From: Candidatus Sulfuritelmatomonas gaucii
Lineage (GTDB): Bacteria > Acidobacteriota > Terriglobia > Terriglobales > Acidobacteriaceae
DNA: 64,000 bases
Direction: 5' to 3'
NCBI GenBank assembly: GCA_900290245.1
Contig: OKRB01000085.1
Coordinates: 53,778-117,777 of the forward strand
The position numbers were made by a program, and so were the translations under genes. The notes beneath the pieces are model-generated. The model did not search any database and had not been told where the DNA came from. It saw nothing but the letters and a program-made list of their open reading frames with translations. Position 1 is the stretch's first letter, and each line of letters opens with the position of its first letter. Shown here in pieces: positions 1 through 10,761 of this stretch.

Positions 1-252
1 TGCAACGTCCTCGTCACGGCCGGAGTCCTCTCCAAGGTCCTTGCTGTTCCTAATGCATCTATCCTTCGCGACGACAACAACGAGCCCTTCGTTTATGTCC
101 TGAGCGGCTCCGATCGGTTCAAACGAAGTGATGTGCAACTGGGCCAGGTTCAAGACGGTAACACCCAAATCGTAAAAGGCATCTCCCCGGGAGATAAGGT
201 CGTCGGCAACGGCAGCCTCTTTCTTCAGTTCGCCAATTCGCTCCAGCACTGA
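1..252 (+). CDS. RND efflux periplasmic adaptor subunit (C-terminal fragment)
   Basis: The gene enters from the left edge in frame 1 and stops at TGA 250-252, leaving 83 codons. The visible part looks like the membrane-proximal end of a CusB/HlyD-family adaptor: a beta-strand segment with VPNASILRD, then FVYVLSG, then the ISPGDKVVGNG turn typical of these proteins. It is 13 bp upstream of a CusA/CzcA pump gene, with a GAGG-type ribosome-binding site between them, so the two are almost certainly one operon. The adaptor would link the inner-membrane pump to an outer-membrane channel. The partner channel gene is not in the window. The family call is firm; the transported ion cannot be read from this fragment. 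Confidence 0.85.
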   Translation, partial: CNVLVTAGVLSKVLAVPNASILRDDNNEPFVYVLSGSDRFKRSDVQLGQVQDGNTQIVKGISPGDKVVGNGSLFLQFANSLQH

Positions 253-265
253 GAGGCAGGCTCCG

Positions 266-3200
266 ATGATTCATCGCATCGTCCAATTCGCTCTCCGCCA
301 GCGGCCCATTGTCCTCGTGCTGGCGGCTGTTATCTGCGTCGCCGGAGCGGTCGCGTTTCACAATATGCCCGTGGATGCCTATCCTGACCTGTCTCCCCCC
401 ATGGTCGAGATCATCACGCAGTGGCCGGGACACGCAGCTGAAGAAGTCGAGCGCCTGGTCACCGTACCCACTGAAGTGGAGATGAACGGCGTTCCGCGCC
501 TCACGGTCATGCGCTCCATTTCGCTCTACGGTCTTTCCGACGTCATTATGACGTTCGATGAAAGCACCGACGATTACTTCGCGCGCGAAGTCGTCTTTCA
601 GCGGCTCAGCGAGGTCACCTATCCGCAGGGTGTCACTCCAACCCTCGCACCGCTGGCCAGCCCCTCCGGTCTCGTTTACCGCTATGTCATCGAAAGTCCC
701 GATCGCACGCCGCAGGAGCTCAAGACATTTGAAGATTGGGTCCTCGAGCGCGAGTACAAGCAGGTCCCCGGCGTCGCCGACGATTCCGGCTTCGGTGGCA
801 CCGTCATGCAGTACCAGGTGCTGCTCGATCCGGCCAAGCTCTACGCCTATCACATCACGGTTCCAACCGTGATCCAGCAGTTGTCCGTCAACAATTCCAA
901 TGCCGGCGGCGGCTTCTACTCACAGGGCGATCAATTCTATTACGTGCGCGGCATCGGCCTCATCCGCGATACGTCCGACATCGCCAACATCGTTGTCGGC
1001 AACCAGAATGGTGTGCCTGTGCGCATCGGCGACATCGGCGAAGTCGTCATTGGCAACGCTCCGCGCCTCGGCGAATTCGGCTTCAACAAGACTGACGATG
1101 CCGTTGAAGGCGTCATCATGATGCGCCGCGGCGAGCAAACACAGAATGTGCTTAAAGCCGTCGAGGCCAAGACTCAGGAACTCAACAAACACGTTTTGCC
1201 GCCAGACGTCAAAGTGCGTCCCTACTACGATCGCAGCGATCTTGTGCAGCTCACCATCGACACCGTCGAGCACAACCTCCTGCTCGGCATGGTCCTTGTC
1301 CTGGTCGTTCTGATGGCGTTTTTGGTGAGCATCCGTGCGGCTGTGATTGTCGCTCTCACCATCCCCTTGTCGTTGCTCTTCGCGTTCATCTTTCTTCATG
1401 CGCAAGGTATCCCGGCCAACCTGCTCTCCATCGGCGCCATCGATTTTGGAATCCTCATCGACGGCACCCTGGTGATGGTCGAGAATATCTTTCGCGAACT
1501 CGGCGCACGCGAAGGTCAGGACTACGACCTTGAAGAAGTGATTCGCAGCGCTGCGAAGGATGTCGACCGGCCCATTTTCTACTCCGTCGCTGTCATCATC
1601 GCAGGCTATCTGCCCATCTACGCCCTCAGCGGTCCATCGGGCAAGCTCTTCAAGCCCATGGCCGATACAGTTGCCATCGCTCTTGTCGGTGCGCTCGTTC
1701 TCACGCTCACCTTCGTTCCCGTGATGTGCGCCATCTGGTTCAAAAAAGGTGTCCACGAGAGCGAGAACAAGCCTTTTCGTTGGGTCCTCGACAAGTACGC
1801 AGTGTGGCTCGATTTGTGCCTCGATCACCCCAAGGCCACAATGGTCGTCTCCACACTGATCTTTGCCGCCACGCTATTGTTCATCCCCTTCATTGGCGGC
1901 GAATTCATGCCGCATCTCGACGAAGGCGCTCTGTGGATTCGCGCCACCATGCCCTACACTGTCTCATTCGAGACGGCGAGCAAATTCTCGCCGCAGGTAC
2001 GCGACCTTCTACTCAAATACCCCATGGTCACTGACGTCGGCTCCGAATTGGGCCGGCCCGACGACGGCACCGACCCGACGGGCTTCTTCAACGACGAGTT
2101 TTACGTCGGCCTCAAACCTTACAGCGACCGGGCATGGAAAGCCGGCTCCATCCACAACAAGGCCGAGCTCACCACCGACATCCAAAAACACCTCACCACC
2201 TTCCCCGGCGTGATCTTCAATTACACTCAACCTGCCGAAGACGCAGTCGACGAGGCTCTCACTGGCCTCAAAAGCGCGCTCGCCGTCAAGGTCTACGGCC
2301 CCGATCTGAACGTCCTCCAAAACACCGCTCTCGAAATCAAGCGCCGCCTCAGCCAGGTGCCGGGATTCACAGAACTCACCGTTGTTCGCGAACTCGGGCA
2401 GCCCAGCCTGTTGATCGACGTCGATCGCGACAAGATTGCCCGCTATGGCATCAACGTCGCCGACGTCGAAGCAGTCGTGCAGGCAGCCGTCGGCGGCCAG
2501 GCCGCCACGCAGGTGATTCAAGGCGAAAAGCTCTTCGACCTCGTGGTGCGGATGAAACCCGAATTCCGCGAGAGCGAGCAGCAGGTCGGCAGCCTGCTCG
2601 TCGGCACTCCCTCAGGTCAGCAAATCCCGTTGAGCGCACTCGCCAACATCCATGAAGCTGGCGGCGCGTCCTTCATCTATCGCGAAAACAACTCGCGCTA
2701 CATCGGCGTCCAGTACAGCATTGAAGACCGCGACCTCGAGAGCGCTGTCAACGCCGGCCAGAAATCCATCGCCGACATCCAGAAATCCTTGCCCCCCGGC
2801 TACCGCCTTACATGGGGTGGCGAGTACGACGAGTTCCTCGCGTCCAGGCGTCAACTGAATTTCATCGGGCCGCTGGCCATACTCATCATCTTCATGATCC
2901 TGTTTGCGCTCTACGACAACTTCAAGTTTCCCGTCATCATCGTTCTCGGTGTCATTCTCACCGTTCCAGTCGGTGCGTTGCTTGCTCTCAAGCTCACCGG
3001 CACGGCCTTCAGCGCCTCCTCGGCGCTCGGCATGCTCGCATTGATCGGCGTTTCCGTCGAAACCGCAGTCATCCTCGTTTCCTATATCAACAAGCTGCGC
3101 CTCGAGCAGAACATGGATATCCGCGCCGCAACCCGCGAAGCTTCGCTGCTGCGGCTGCGCCCCATCATGATGACGGCTCTCGTCGCCTGTCTTGGACTTC

Positions 3201-3358
3201 TGCCTGCCGCGCTTTCCACCGGCATCGGTTCCGACACGCAAAAGCCTTTCGCCATTGTCATCGTCGCGGGCCTCGTCTCGCGCCTCTTCCTCGGCTTCTT
3301 TGTGAACCCTGTGCTCTATCAGTTGGTCGCCCGCGACAACGATGTGTTGAAGGTATAG
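266..3358 (+). CDS. HME-RND family metal efflux pump (CusA/CzcA type)
   Basis: This 1030-residue inner-membrane pump has the usual RND plan: TM1 near residues 12-30, a large periplasmic porter domain, a TM2-6 block around 335-490, a second porter domain, and a TM8-12 block near 865-1020. The motif GAIDFGILIDGTLVMVEN (about residues 390-407) in TM4 matches the heavy-metal-efflux branch, where the acidic residues carry protons. Length and organisation are normal for CusA/CzcA, which export Cu/Ag or Zn/Co/Cd with a periplasmic adaptor and an outer-membrane channel. The adaptor ends just upstream. A small His/Cys protein and a TonB receptor follow, suggesting a metal-handling locus. Metal specificity is not determined. 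Confidence 0.95.
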   Translation: MIHRIVQFALRQRPIVLVLAAVICVAGAVAFHNMPVDAYPDLSPPMVEIITQWPGHAAEEVERLVTVPTEVEMNGVPRLTVMRSISLYGLSDVIMTFDESTDDYFAREVVFQRLSEVTYPQGVTPTLAPLASPSGLVYRYVIESPDRTPQELKTFEDWVLEREYKQVPGVADDSGFGGTVMQYQVLLDPAKLYAYHITVPTVIQQLSVNNSNAGGGFYSQGDQFYYVRGIGLIRDTSDIANIVVGNQNGVPVRIGDIGEVVIGNAPRLGEFGFNKTDDAVEGVIMMRRGEQTQNVLKAVEAKTQELNKHVLPPDVKVRPYYDRSDLVQLTIDTVEHNLLLGMVLVLVVLMAFLVSIRAAVIVALTIPLSLLFAFIFLHAQGIPANLLSIGAIDFGILIDGTLVMVENIFRELGAREGQDYDLEEVIRSAAKDVDRPIFYSVAVIIAGYLPIYALSGPSGKLFKPMADTVAIALVGALVLTLTFVPVMCAIWFKKGVHESENKPFRWVLDKYAVWLDLCLDHPKATMVVSTLIFAATLLFIPFIGGEFMPHLDEGALWIRATMPYTVSFETASKFSPQVRDLLLKYPMVTDVGSELGRPDDGTDPTGFFNDEFYVGLKPYSDRAWKAGSIHNKAELTTDIQKHLTTFPGVIFNYTQPAEDAVDEALTGLKSALAVKVYGPDLNVLQNTALEIKRRLSQVPGFTELTVVRELGQPSLLIDVDRDKIARYGINVADVEAVVQAAVGGQAATQVIQGEKLFDLVVRMKPEFRESEQQVGSLLVGTPSGQQIPLSALANIHEAGGASFIYRENNSRYIGVQYSIEDRDLESAVNAGQKSIADIQKSLPPGYRLTWGGEYDEFLASRRQLNFIGPLAILIIFMILFALYDNFKFPVIIVLGVILTVPVGALLALKLTGTAFSASSALGMLALIGVSVETAVILVSYINKLRLEQNMDIRAATREASLLRLRPIMMTALVACLGLLPAALSTGIGSDTQKPFAIVIVAGLVSRLFLGFFVNPVLYQLVARDNDVLKV

Positions 3359-3361
3359 CGC

Positions 3362-3673
3362 ATGCGGAACGATTTCCATTTCGGAGAAAACGGCTTGTCC
3401 GCGCGCAGATTCAGGGTTGCCGTCGCAGCGCTGTGCCTTGCTTTGCTGGCCATGCTGGCCTTTGCTCAGGCCACGCACTTTCACTCGAATCAGACCGACG
3501 CCGACCATTGCCAGTTGTGCATCGCCATGCACTCAGCGGTGCCCGTCGCTGCCGCAACGGCGGCCATCGTCATGGTCGCCTTCGGCGTCTCCGCGCCGCA
3601 GCCCGCACCGACCTTCGTTCTTCGGCAACGCATTTCTTCTCTATTTATCCGCCCGCCCCCCGTCTCCTGCTAA
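3362..3673 (+). CDS. Small membrane/secreted protein with His/Cys motif (DUF2946-like)
   Basis: A 103-residue protein starts 3 bp after the pump stop codon, so it is probably co-transcribed. Residues 17-38 form a hydrophobic signal or membrane helix. They are followed by a His/Cys-rich stretch (HFHSN, then DHCQLCIAMHS) containing CxxC and nearby histidines. A second hydrophobic helix covers about 59-80, and the C-terminus ends PPVSC. The arrangement resembles DUF2946 proteins, which often lie beside copper pumps and TonB receptors and are thought to bind metal. The family is assigned by pattern only. A role as periplasmic metal relay between pump and receptor is inference. Confidence 0.7.
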   Translation: MRNDFHFGENGLSARRFRVAVAALCLALLAMLAFAQATHFHSNQTDADHCQLCIAMHSAVPVAAATAAIVMVAFGVSAPQPAPTFVLRQRISSLFIRPPPVSC

Positions 3674-3854
3674 AGCATCCTTCCGCTTTCGTACGGCCTC
3701 ATGCATCGCTCCATTCACCGGGCGATGAGATGGCGCATTCCTGAAAGCTGATTCGAAGCGGACTGATGTTCCCCGCTTGCACTGAAGACGCCGCGACGCC
3801 AAGTGTCGCGGCTCGTATTCCCCGTTCTTCAGCCCATGTTCAGGAGACACTTTC
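3674..3854 (+). promoter_or_regulatory. Intergenic leader with perfect hairpin before TonB receptor
   Basis: The 181-bp gap holds an 8-bp perfect stem (3790-3797 with 3805-3812, 7-nt loop). An outer pair (CTGAAG 3782-3787 with CTTCAG 3827-3832) could extend it. It ends 43 bp before the receptor start, with AGGAG close to that start. It has no T-run, so it is not a clear terminator; it may be a leader structure or attenuator. Confidence 0.4.
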
Positions 3855-6620
3855 ATGAAAATCCGTTGTGGCGCAACAATGCGCGTCTTCCCCCTCATCG
3901 TGATGCTCTTCGGCCTGCTCTCCCTGCACGCGCAAAGTGGCAGCGCCGGCACCCTCCATGGCACAGTCACCGATCCGAGCGGCGCTGTGGTTCCTGGCGC
4001 AACCGTACACCTCACACACGCTACCAGTGGGTTCAGCCGGACCGCAACCACTGACGCCACTGGCCAGTTCAGTTTTTCCAATGTCCCCTTCGACCCATAC
4101 CAGCTCGAAGTTTCCGCCAGGGGTTTCGCCTCATTGGTCCAGATCACATCCATCGATTCAGCCGTAGGTACCAACCTCAATCTCGTGCTGCAAATCGCCG
4201 GCGCGAGCCAGACCGTCATGGTCGAATCGCAAGGTCCGCTCGTTGAAGACACCTCCACTTACCACACCGACGTCGACCGTGACCTCTTCAACAAGGTGCC
4301 GCTCGAGAGCGCGTCCTCCACGCTCAGCTCTCTCGTCACCGAGACTGCACCCGGCGTCTCGGCTGATTCGAACGGTCTCTTTCACGGTCTGGGCGACCAC
4401 GCTTCCAACTCGTTCTCCGTCGACGGCCAGCCGATCACTGACCAGCAGAGTAAAGTGTTCTCCAACCAGCTTCCGTCCAACGCCGTTCAATCCCTTGAAG
4501 TCATTGAGGGCGCGCCGCCTGCGCAATATGGCGATAAAACCAGCCTTGTCATCGTTGCCACAACGCGCTCCGGCCAGGGTGTCACCAAGCCTACGGGTGA
4601 CATCTCTGCCTCCTACGGCGCCTTCGGCTCGGCAACCGGTGGCTTCAATCTCGCTTATGGCGGACAGAATTGGGGCAACTTCGTCGAAATGGACGGGCTC
4701 AACACCGGGCGCTTCCTTGATCCGCCGGAATTCTCCGTCTTTCATGCCAGGGGCAATGAGGAAAATATCTTCGACCGCATCGATTACTCATTCACCTCGG
4801 CCGACTCCGTCCACCTTGACCTGAACAACACTCGCTCCTGGTTCCAGAACCCCAACTCATTCGACAATCTCAACGTGCAGAATGTGATTGCCGGAGGAGC
4901 GAGCGCCAACCCAACCTTCGGCGACGTGGGCAATACGGACCAGCGTTCGCAGATCGAAACCTACAATATCGCTCCCACGTACACGCGTGTCTTGAGCAAC
5001 AGCGCGGTGCTGAATTTCAGTGTCTACACGCGCCGGGACGGCTATCACTACTACCCCAGCAACAATCCTCTGGCCGACCTTGGCCCCGCCGATCTGCAAA
5101 CCTCCTCCATCGCGCAGTACCGCACATTGACTAACACGGGTACGCACGCGGATTACACCTGGGTACGTGGGCGCCAGAACGTGCTCGCCGGAATTCAGTA
5201 TGAGCAAACCTTCCTCCGCGAGCACGACAATTTCGGTGTCGTCGACTCAACCCTCAACTCGCCCTGTGTGGACGCGAGCGGCAACATGCTGCCGGGATAC
5301 GCGAATCCATCGCAATGCCCCAACGGCGGCGCGTCAGGCCCCAACGCAAATCCCGCCTACCTGTCCGTGCTTGCGCCCTACGACCTTACGCGCGGCGGTT
5401 CTTATTACCCCTTCTTCGGTCATACCGATGTAAAGGAGCTGGCTCTCTACATCGAAGACAAAATCAAGCTCGGTAACTGGAATTTGAATCTGGGTATTCG
5501 CGGCGATAAATACAACGGGCTGACCAGCGCCAGCCAGGCTGAGCCGCGCCTCGGTGTTGCTTACAACATCAAGCCCACAAATACGGTCGCCAGCATCTCC
5601 TATGCGCGCACCCTCGAAACCCCGTTCAACGAGAATCTGGTGTTATCGAGCCAGGGATGTGCAGATTTCGTGCTTTCGCCTATTCTGCTTTGCACCTCCG
5701 GCGTCCAGGGAATCTTGCAGCCCGGTTATCGCAACGAATTCCACGCCAGTTTCCAGCAGGGCTTTGGCAAATACCTTGTCGTTAGCGGGGAGTACATCTG
5801 GAAGTACACCCACAACGCGTTCGACTTTGCAGTCCTCGGAAATACACCCATCTTCTTCCCCATTGACTGGCACAACTCAAAGATCCCGGGATACGCACTG
5901 CACGCTGAAGTGCCGAATCTCCGCGGCTTCAGCGCATACTTCGACGGATCATCGGTCGCCGCCCGTTTCTTCCCGCCGCAGGTGGCTGGTGCCGGCGCCA
6001 CCGTCGGACAAACCGGCTTACCCTTCCGCATTGATCACGACGAAAACTTCAACCAGACCTCGCACCTCCAATACACGCTCTCGCGCGACGACTGGTGGAA
6101 CGGACTGTGGGGAGGTTTCAACTGGCGCTATGATTCCGGCTTGGTTGCCGGTAACGCTCCATGCTACGGCACCACTGACCCGAACAGCCCCTGCCTGGCT
6201 TCTTCGACCATACTTGGCGGTCAATCCGCCATCAGCATGGTCAACGCGGTTGGTATTCCGCTCACCGCCGACCAGCAGTTCCAGGCGGGCTTCATGTGCG
6301 CAGGCCAGAAAGCGGCGCCAACCAGTCCGCTGCCCTCCGTCTGCCCGGCCAACGAATTCAGCTCCAGCCTGATCAACATCCCCGCTCCCAACACCGGCGA
6401 CAACGACCACAATCCTCAGCGCATTGCGCCACGCAGCCTCTTCGATGTGTCGCTCGGTAAAAGCAACATCTTCCACAAGGAGCATTACAAGACAGACCTT
6501 GACTTCACAGCGATTAACGTCATCAACAAGTACGCGCTCTACAACTTTCTCTCGACCTTCAGCGGCACGCATTACGTCACTCCCCGCGCCATGACCGCGA
6601 AAATTACGGTGAATTTCTGA
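3855..6620 (+). CDS. TonB-dependent receptor with carboxypeptidase regulatory-like domain (Oar-like)
   Basis: A 921-residue outer-membrane protein. A signal peptide (about 1-27, ending near LHAQS) is followed by a CarboxypepD_reg-like beta-sandwich (about 30-110, GTVTDPSGAVVPGATV). A plug domain (about 125-240) contains FSVDGQPITDQ, and a beta-barrel runs to the terminal KITVNF. The C-terminal residue is aromatic, as expected for Bam-dependent insertion. Such Oar/SusC-like receptors are abundant in Acidobacteriota, usually with unknown ligand. It lies downstream of a metal efflux pump and a His/Cys protein on the same strand, so metal or metallophore uptake is a reasonable guess, not shown. 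AGGAG precedes ATG 3855. Its TonB partner could be the one at 39969-40610. Confidence 0.93.
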   Translation: MKIRCGATMRVFPLIVMLFGLLSLHAQSGSAGTLHGTVTDPSGAVVPGATVHLTHATSGFSRTATTDATGQFSFSNVPFDPYQLEVSARGFASLVQITSIDSAVGTNLNLVLQIAGASQTVMVESQGPLVEDTSTYHTDVDRDLFNKVPLESASSTLSSLVTETAPGVSADSNGLFHGLGDHASNSFSVDGQPITDQQSKVFSNQLPSNAVQSLEVIEGAPPAQYGDKTSLVIVATTRSGQGVTKPTGDISASYGAFGSATGGFNLAYGGQNWGNFVEMDGLNTGRFLDPPEFSVFHARGNEENIFDRIDYSFTSADSVHLDLNNTRSWFQNPNSFDNLNVQNVIAGGASANPTFGDVGNTDQRSQIETYNIAPTYTRVLSNSAVLNFSVYTRRDGYHYYPSNNPLADLGPADLQTSSIAQYRTLTNTGTHADYTWVRGRQNVLAGIQYEQTFLREHDNFGVVDSTLNSPCVDASGNMLPGYANPSQCPNGGASGPNANPAYLSVLAPYDLTRGGSYYPFFGHTDVKELALYIEDKIKLGNWNLNLGIRGDKYNGLTSASQAEPRLGVAYNIKPTNTVASISYARTLETPFNENLVLSSQGCADFVLSPILLCTSGVQGILQPGYRNEFHASFQQGFGKYLVVSGEYIWKYTHNAFDFAVLGNTPIFFPIDWHNSKIPGYALHAEVPNLRGFSAYFDGSSVAARFFPPQVAGAGATVGQTGLPFRIDHDENFNQTSHLQYTLSRDDWWNGLWGGFNWRYDSGLVAGNAPCYGTTDPNSPCLASSTILGGQSAISMVNAVGIPLTADQQFQAGFMCAGQKAAPTSPLPSVCPANEFSSSLINIPAPNTGDNDHNPQRIAPRSLFDVSLGKSNIFHKEHYKTDLDFTAINVINKYALYNFLSTFSGTHYVTPRAMTAKITVNF

Positions 6621-6646
6621 TTTGAGCGGATCGTAAAAGCTGGTAA

Positions 6647-6686
6647 AACAGAATGGGCAGGCCGCTCAAGCCTGCCCGCTTCTGTT
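6647..6686. terminator. Convergent hairpin, likely bidirectional terminator
   Basis: An outer stem AACAGAA (6647-6653) pairs with TTCTGTT (6680-6686), and an inner stem GGGCAGGC (6655-6662) pairs with GCCTGCCC (6670-6677) around a 7-nt loop. It sits between the convergent TonB receptor and macrodomain genes, where a two-way terminator is expected. The T-tract is weak. Confidence 0.65.
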
Positions 6687-6698
6687 GGTCGCAGTCGT

Positions 6699-7214
6699 TC
6701 AGGAGAGTTTGTCCACTTCTCGCCGGTAAGCCTGATAAATCTCATCCCCAAAGCAGGCAAAAATCACCTTCTGGATCGCATCGCTCGAGATCAACTCCGC
6801 CACCGTCTCTCCGACCGCGATCTTCACCGCCCGCTCCAGCGGAAACCGATACACTCCGCAGCTGATCGCCGGAAACGCCAGCGACCGGATCCCATTCTCG
6901 CGTGCAATCTTGAACGCCGACCGATAGCAGTTAGCCAGTAGCTCCGGCTCGCCGCGTTCGCCGCCAGTCCACACCGGCCCGACAGTATGGATCACAAACT
7001 TCGCCGGCAGCCGGTAGCCCTTGGTTAGCCGCGCCTCGCCCGTCGGGCAGCCGCCAATCTGGTAGCACTCGTCAAAAAGCTCCGGCCCCGCCGCGCGGTG
7101 GATCGCCCCATCGACGCCGCCTCCGCCCAGCAGCGAAGTATTCGCCGCGTTCACAATTGCATCTACGGCGAGTGTCGTGATATCCGCCTTCAGAACTTCA
7201 ATCTTGCTCGACAT
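6699..7214 (-). CDS. Macrodomain protein (O-acetyl-ADP-ribose deacetylase type)
   Basis: A 171-residue single-domain macro protein. It has IVNAANTSLLGGGGVDGAIH (about residues 20-40), HTVGPVW, and a late PAISCGVYRFP loop, matching the YmdB/AF1521 class that binds ADP-ribose and removes acetyl or ADP-ribosyl groups. I placed the start at ATG 7214 (MSSKIEVL) because a GAGAAGAGG ribosome-binding site lies just upstream and conservation begins there; a longer frame extends to 7370 but looks non-coding. It is convergent with the TonB receptor and divergent from pyrG. Molecular function is likely; the cellular substrate is unknown. Confidence 0.9.
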   Translation of the reverse strand: MSSKIEVLKADITTLAVDAIVNAANTSLLGGGGVDGAIHRAAGPELFDECYQIGGCPTGEARLTKGYRLPAKFVIHTVGPVWTGGERGEPELLANCYRSAFKIARENGIRSLAFPAISCGVYRFPLERAVKIAVGETVAELISSDAIQKVIFACFGDEIYQAYRREVDKLS

Positions 7215-7318
7215 CGCAGCCTCTTCTCGAAAGCATCGTATCGCTCGTGATCCTGCTCCGTCACGTTTTCCGCAAGCCACACATTTCAGAGTCATTACCG
7301 AGAGATTCGGAGCGATGA

Positions 7319-9170
<1,852 letters not shown>

Positions 9171-9396
9171 ATGTACCGCGATCTGGCTCGGCCTCAGTCG
9201 CCGGACCTTTGCGTTCACAGTTTCAGCCCACCCTTCCCCGGTTCCCCAACCCCTTATTCGGCGCGCTGCGTCTCGAATTTCGGTAAAAATCTCCTGAATT
9301 CCTCCTTTCCACAGCCCATCCTGTGCGCGTTTCCCGTCTCGTTTTCGTCCTATAAACCGGTCCGGTACTATTTCGCAGAAACACCCTTCTGCGTCA

Positions 9397-9426
9397 TTGA
9401 CAAAGATTTCATCGCGGGCCTATCGT
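9397..9426 (+). promoter_or_regulatory. Candidate sigma-70 promoter
   Basis: TTGACA (9397-9402) is a perfect -35 match. After an 18-bp spacer comes TATCGT (9421-9426), a 4 of 6 match to the -10. It lies 44 bp upstream of the chosen start of the downstream gene. Predicted by eye only. Confidence 0.5.
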
Positions 9427-9469
9427 GTCTAGGTTTTTGGGGAAAAGAAAGAAAGGACGGAAATCGAAA

Positions 9470-10027
9470 ATGGTTGCCTACTTTCAGCTGCAGCCCCCCG
9501 AAACGGAGTTGCAGCAGTTGGCAGAGGAGTATTGGGAGAAGTCCGGCGAAAAAGAGCATGAACTCGAGAAAGCAGCGTTCGATGCTGGAGAAGCAATTCG
9601 CAAAGGAGACTATACCCTCGCAAATCTCGAAGCGATCGTGCGCTGGAAGTCAGAGCGCGCCGTACATTACCTGATCGGGAACAGCAGCGAAAAGATCCGG
9701 CGTGTGCTTTCGGTTGCCGCGTCGCCGGAATCGTCAACCGAGGCTGCTGTGAATGCCCTGCTCGAATTGCACGGCGTCGATCTGCCTGTGGCTTCGGCTA
9801 TACTCGCCGCGATTTATCCTGAGCGTTACACGGTGCTCGATTTCCGGGTTCTTGAGGCCTTGGGACACGCGCGCCATGACGTACGCTTTTATGAGGAATA
9901 TTTAGCCTTCTGCAAGCGCCTGGCCGAAAGCAACATCGTGAAACCGCAGAGCGAACTGCCTGCGCCCACGCCGTTGCGCACGCTTGATCGCGCCCTGTGG
10001 GAGTGGACCCGCAGCCACATCGGGTAG
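9470..10027 (+). CDS. Protein of unknown function with HhH-GPD-like segment
   Basis: A 185-residue protein that I do not recognise. The N-terminal half is helical and charged (EELEKAAFDAGEAIRKGDY-like). The centre reads LLELHGVDLPVASAILAAI, then YTVLDFRVLEALG. That order, a helix-hairpin-helix-like turn followed by a conserved Asp about 17 residues later, resembles the fold of base-excision DNA glycosylases, but no catalytic Lys or Fe-S cluster cysteines are visible. Start ATG 9470 is preferred to GTG 9425 because AAGGACGG is well placed before it. The gene stands alone behind its own promoter candidate. A DNA-related role is possible; the function is unknown. Confidence 0.75.
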   Translation: MVAYFQLQPPETELQQLAEEYWEKSGEKEHELEKAAFDAGEAIRKGDYTLANLEAIVRWKSERAVHYLIGNSSEKIRRVLSVAASPESSTEAAVNALLELHGVDLPVASAILAAIYPERYTVLDFRVLEALGHARHDVRFYEEYLAFCKRLAESNIVKPQSELPAPTPLRTLDRALWEWTRSHIG

Positions 10028-10165
10028 ACGAGCAGAATCGATTGCCGATGTGCGATTCCTTAACGCCGATCCTCGCTCCATTTTCCGGTTGCCGCGGGCT
10101 CGGGTGAGGCCTTCTCGCATGTCTTAATCGGCAAAGGGCTTGGAAGGCTCGGAAAGGCCCGACCG

Positions 10166-10555
10166 ATGAACCGTCGTAATAAGGTTGCGCGCGCTCTGGC
10201 GACCCTCGGCAGTGGTGTGCTGTTTCTGAGCGCCTGCCTTCACTGCATGGCTTATACGAAGATTTCTCCAGGCTTGAGCGCATCAAACCTGGCTGCTCCT
10301 TTGCAAGCCGTTTCACGAGTCGCTTTTCTGGCAATGGCTTGGGATTGGATCGTATTGGGCAGCATTGTGATGCTTGCGATCTTTGCCGAAACGCGGCTCC
10401 GTAAGGCATTCGTTCTCATCTGCGGCATCGCCGTGCTTGTCGAAACAGGGCTCACACTTCCATTCGTCGGCCTCTTCATCGGCAACGAATTGATTGGCAC
10501 TGCGGGATTGCTGATCTTCTGCGGCGGCCTGCTACTGCAGCGGTCCGATACCTGA
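10166..10555 (+). CDS. Small four-helix membrane protein, function unknown
   Basis: A 129-residue hydrophobic protein with helices near 10-30, 45-70, 80-100 and 105-125. The N-terminus (MNRRNK) is basic, suggesting a cytoplasmic N-terminus. I see no catalytic motif. It is transcribed in the same direction as the flanking genes, 138 bp after the HhH-like gene and 206 bp before kdsA, so it is probably its own unit. A GGAAAGG-type site precedes the ATG. Confidence 0.65.
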   Translation: MNRRNKVARALATLGSGVLFLSACLHCMAYTKISPGLSASNLAAPLQAVSRVAFLAMAWDWIVLGSIVMLAIFAETRLRKAFVLICGIAVLVETGLTLPFVGLFIGNELIGTAGLLIFCGGLLLQRSDT

Positions 10556-10683
10556 GCGCATAGATCCAAAGGCAAAGCATTCTTGTAAATCCGCCATCGG
10601 CCGGCACGAGTCCGCCCGTCGTGATTGGAGTGAACACCCGGATAATGATCCGCGATTTGCTCCGCCGGCCCTGCCTGGTTTCT

Positions 10684-10737
10684 CCGCAGCCTAATCAATC
10701 CAACGGGTTTCCGTAGCCTAATCAATCCAACGGGAAT
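10684..10737. repeat. 27-bp tandem duplication upstream of kdsA
   Basis: Two near-identical units start at 10684 and 10711, sharing AGCCTAATCAATCCAACGGG. The pair ends 24 bp before the kdsA start codon, so it lies in the leader or promoter of kdsA. Confidence 0.85.
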
Positions 10738-10761
10738 CCCCACCAGAGTACAATCGCCTTC

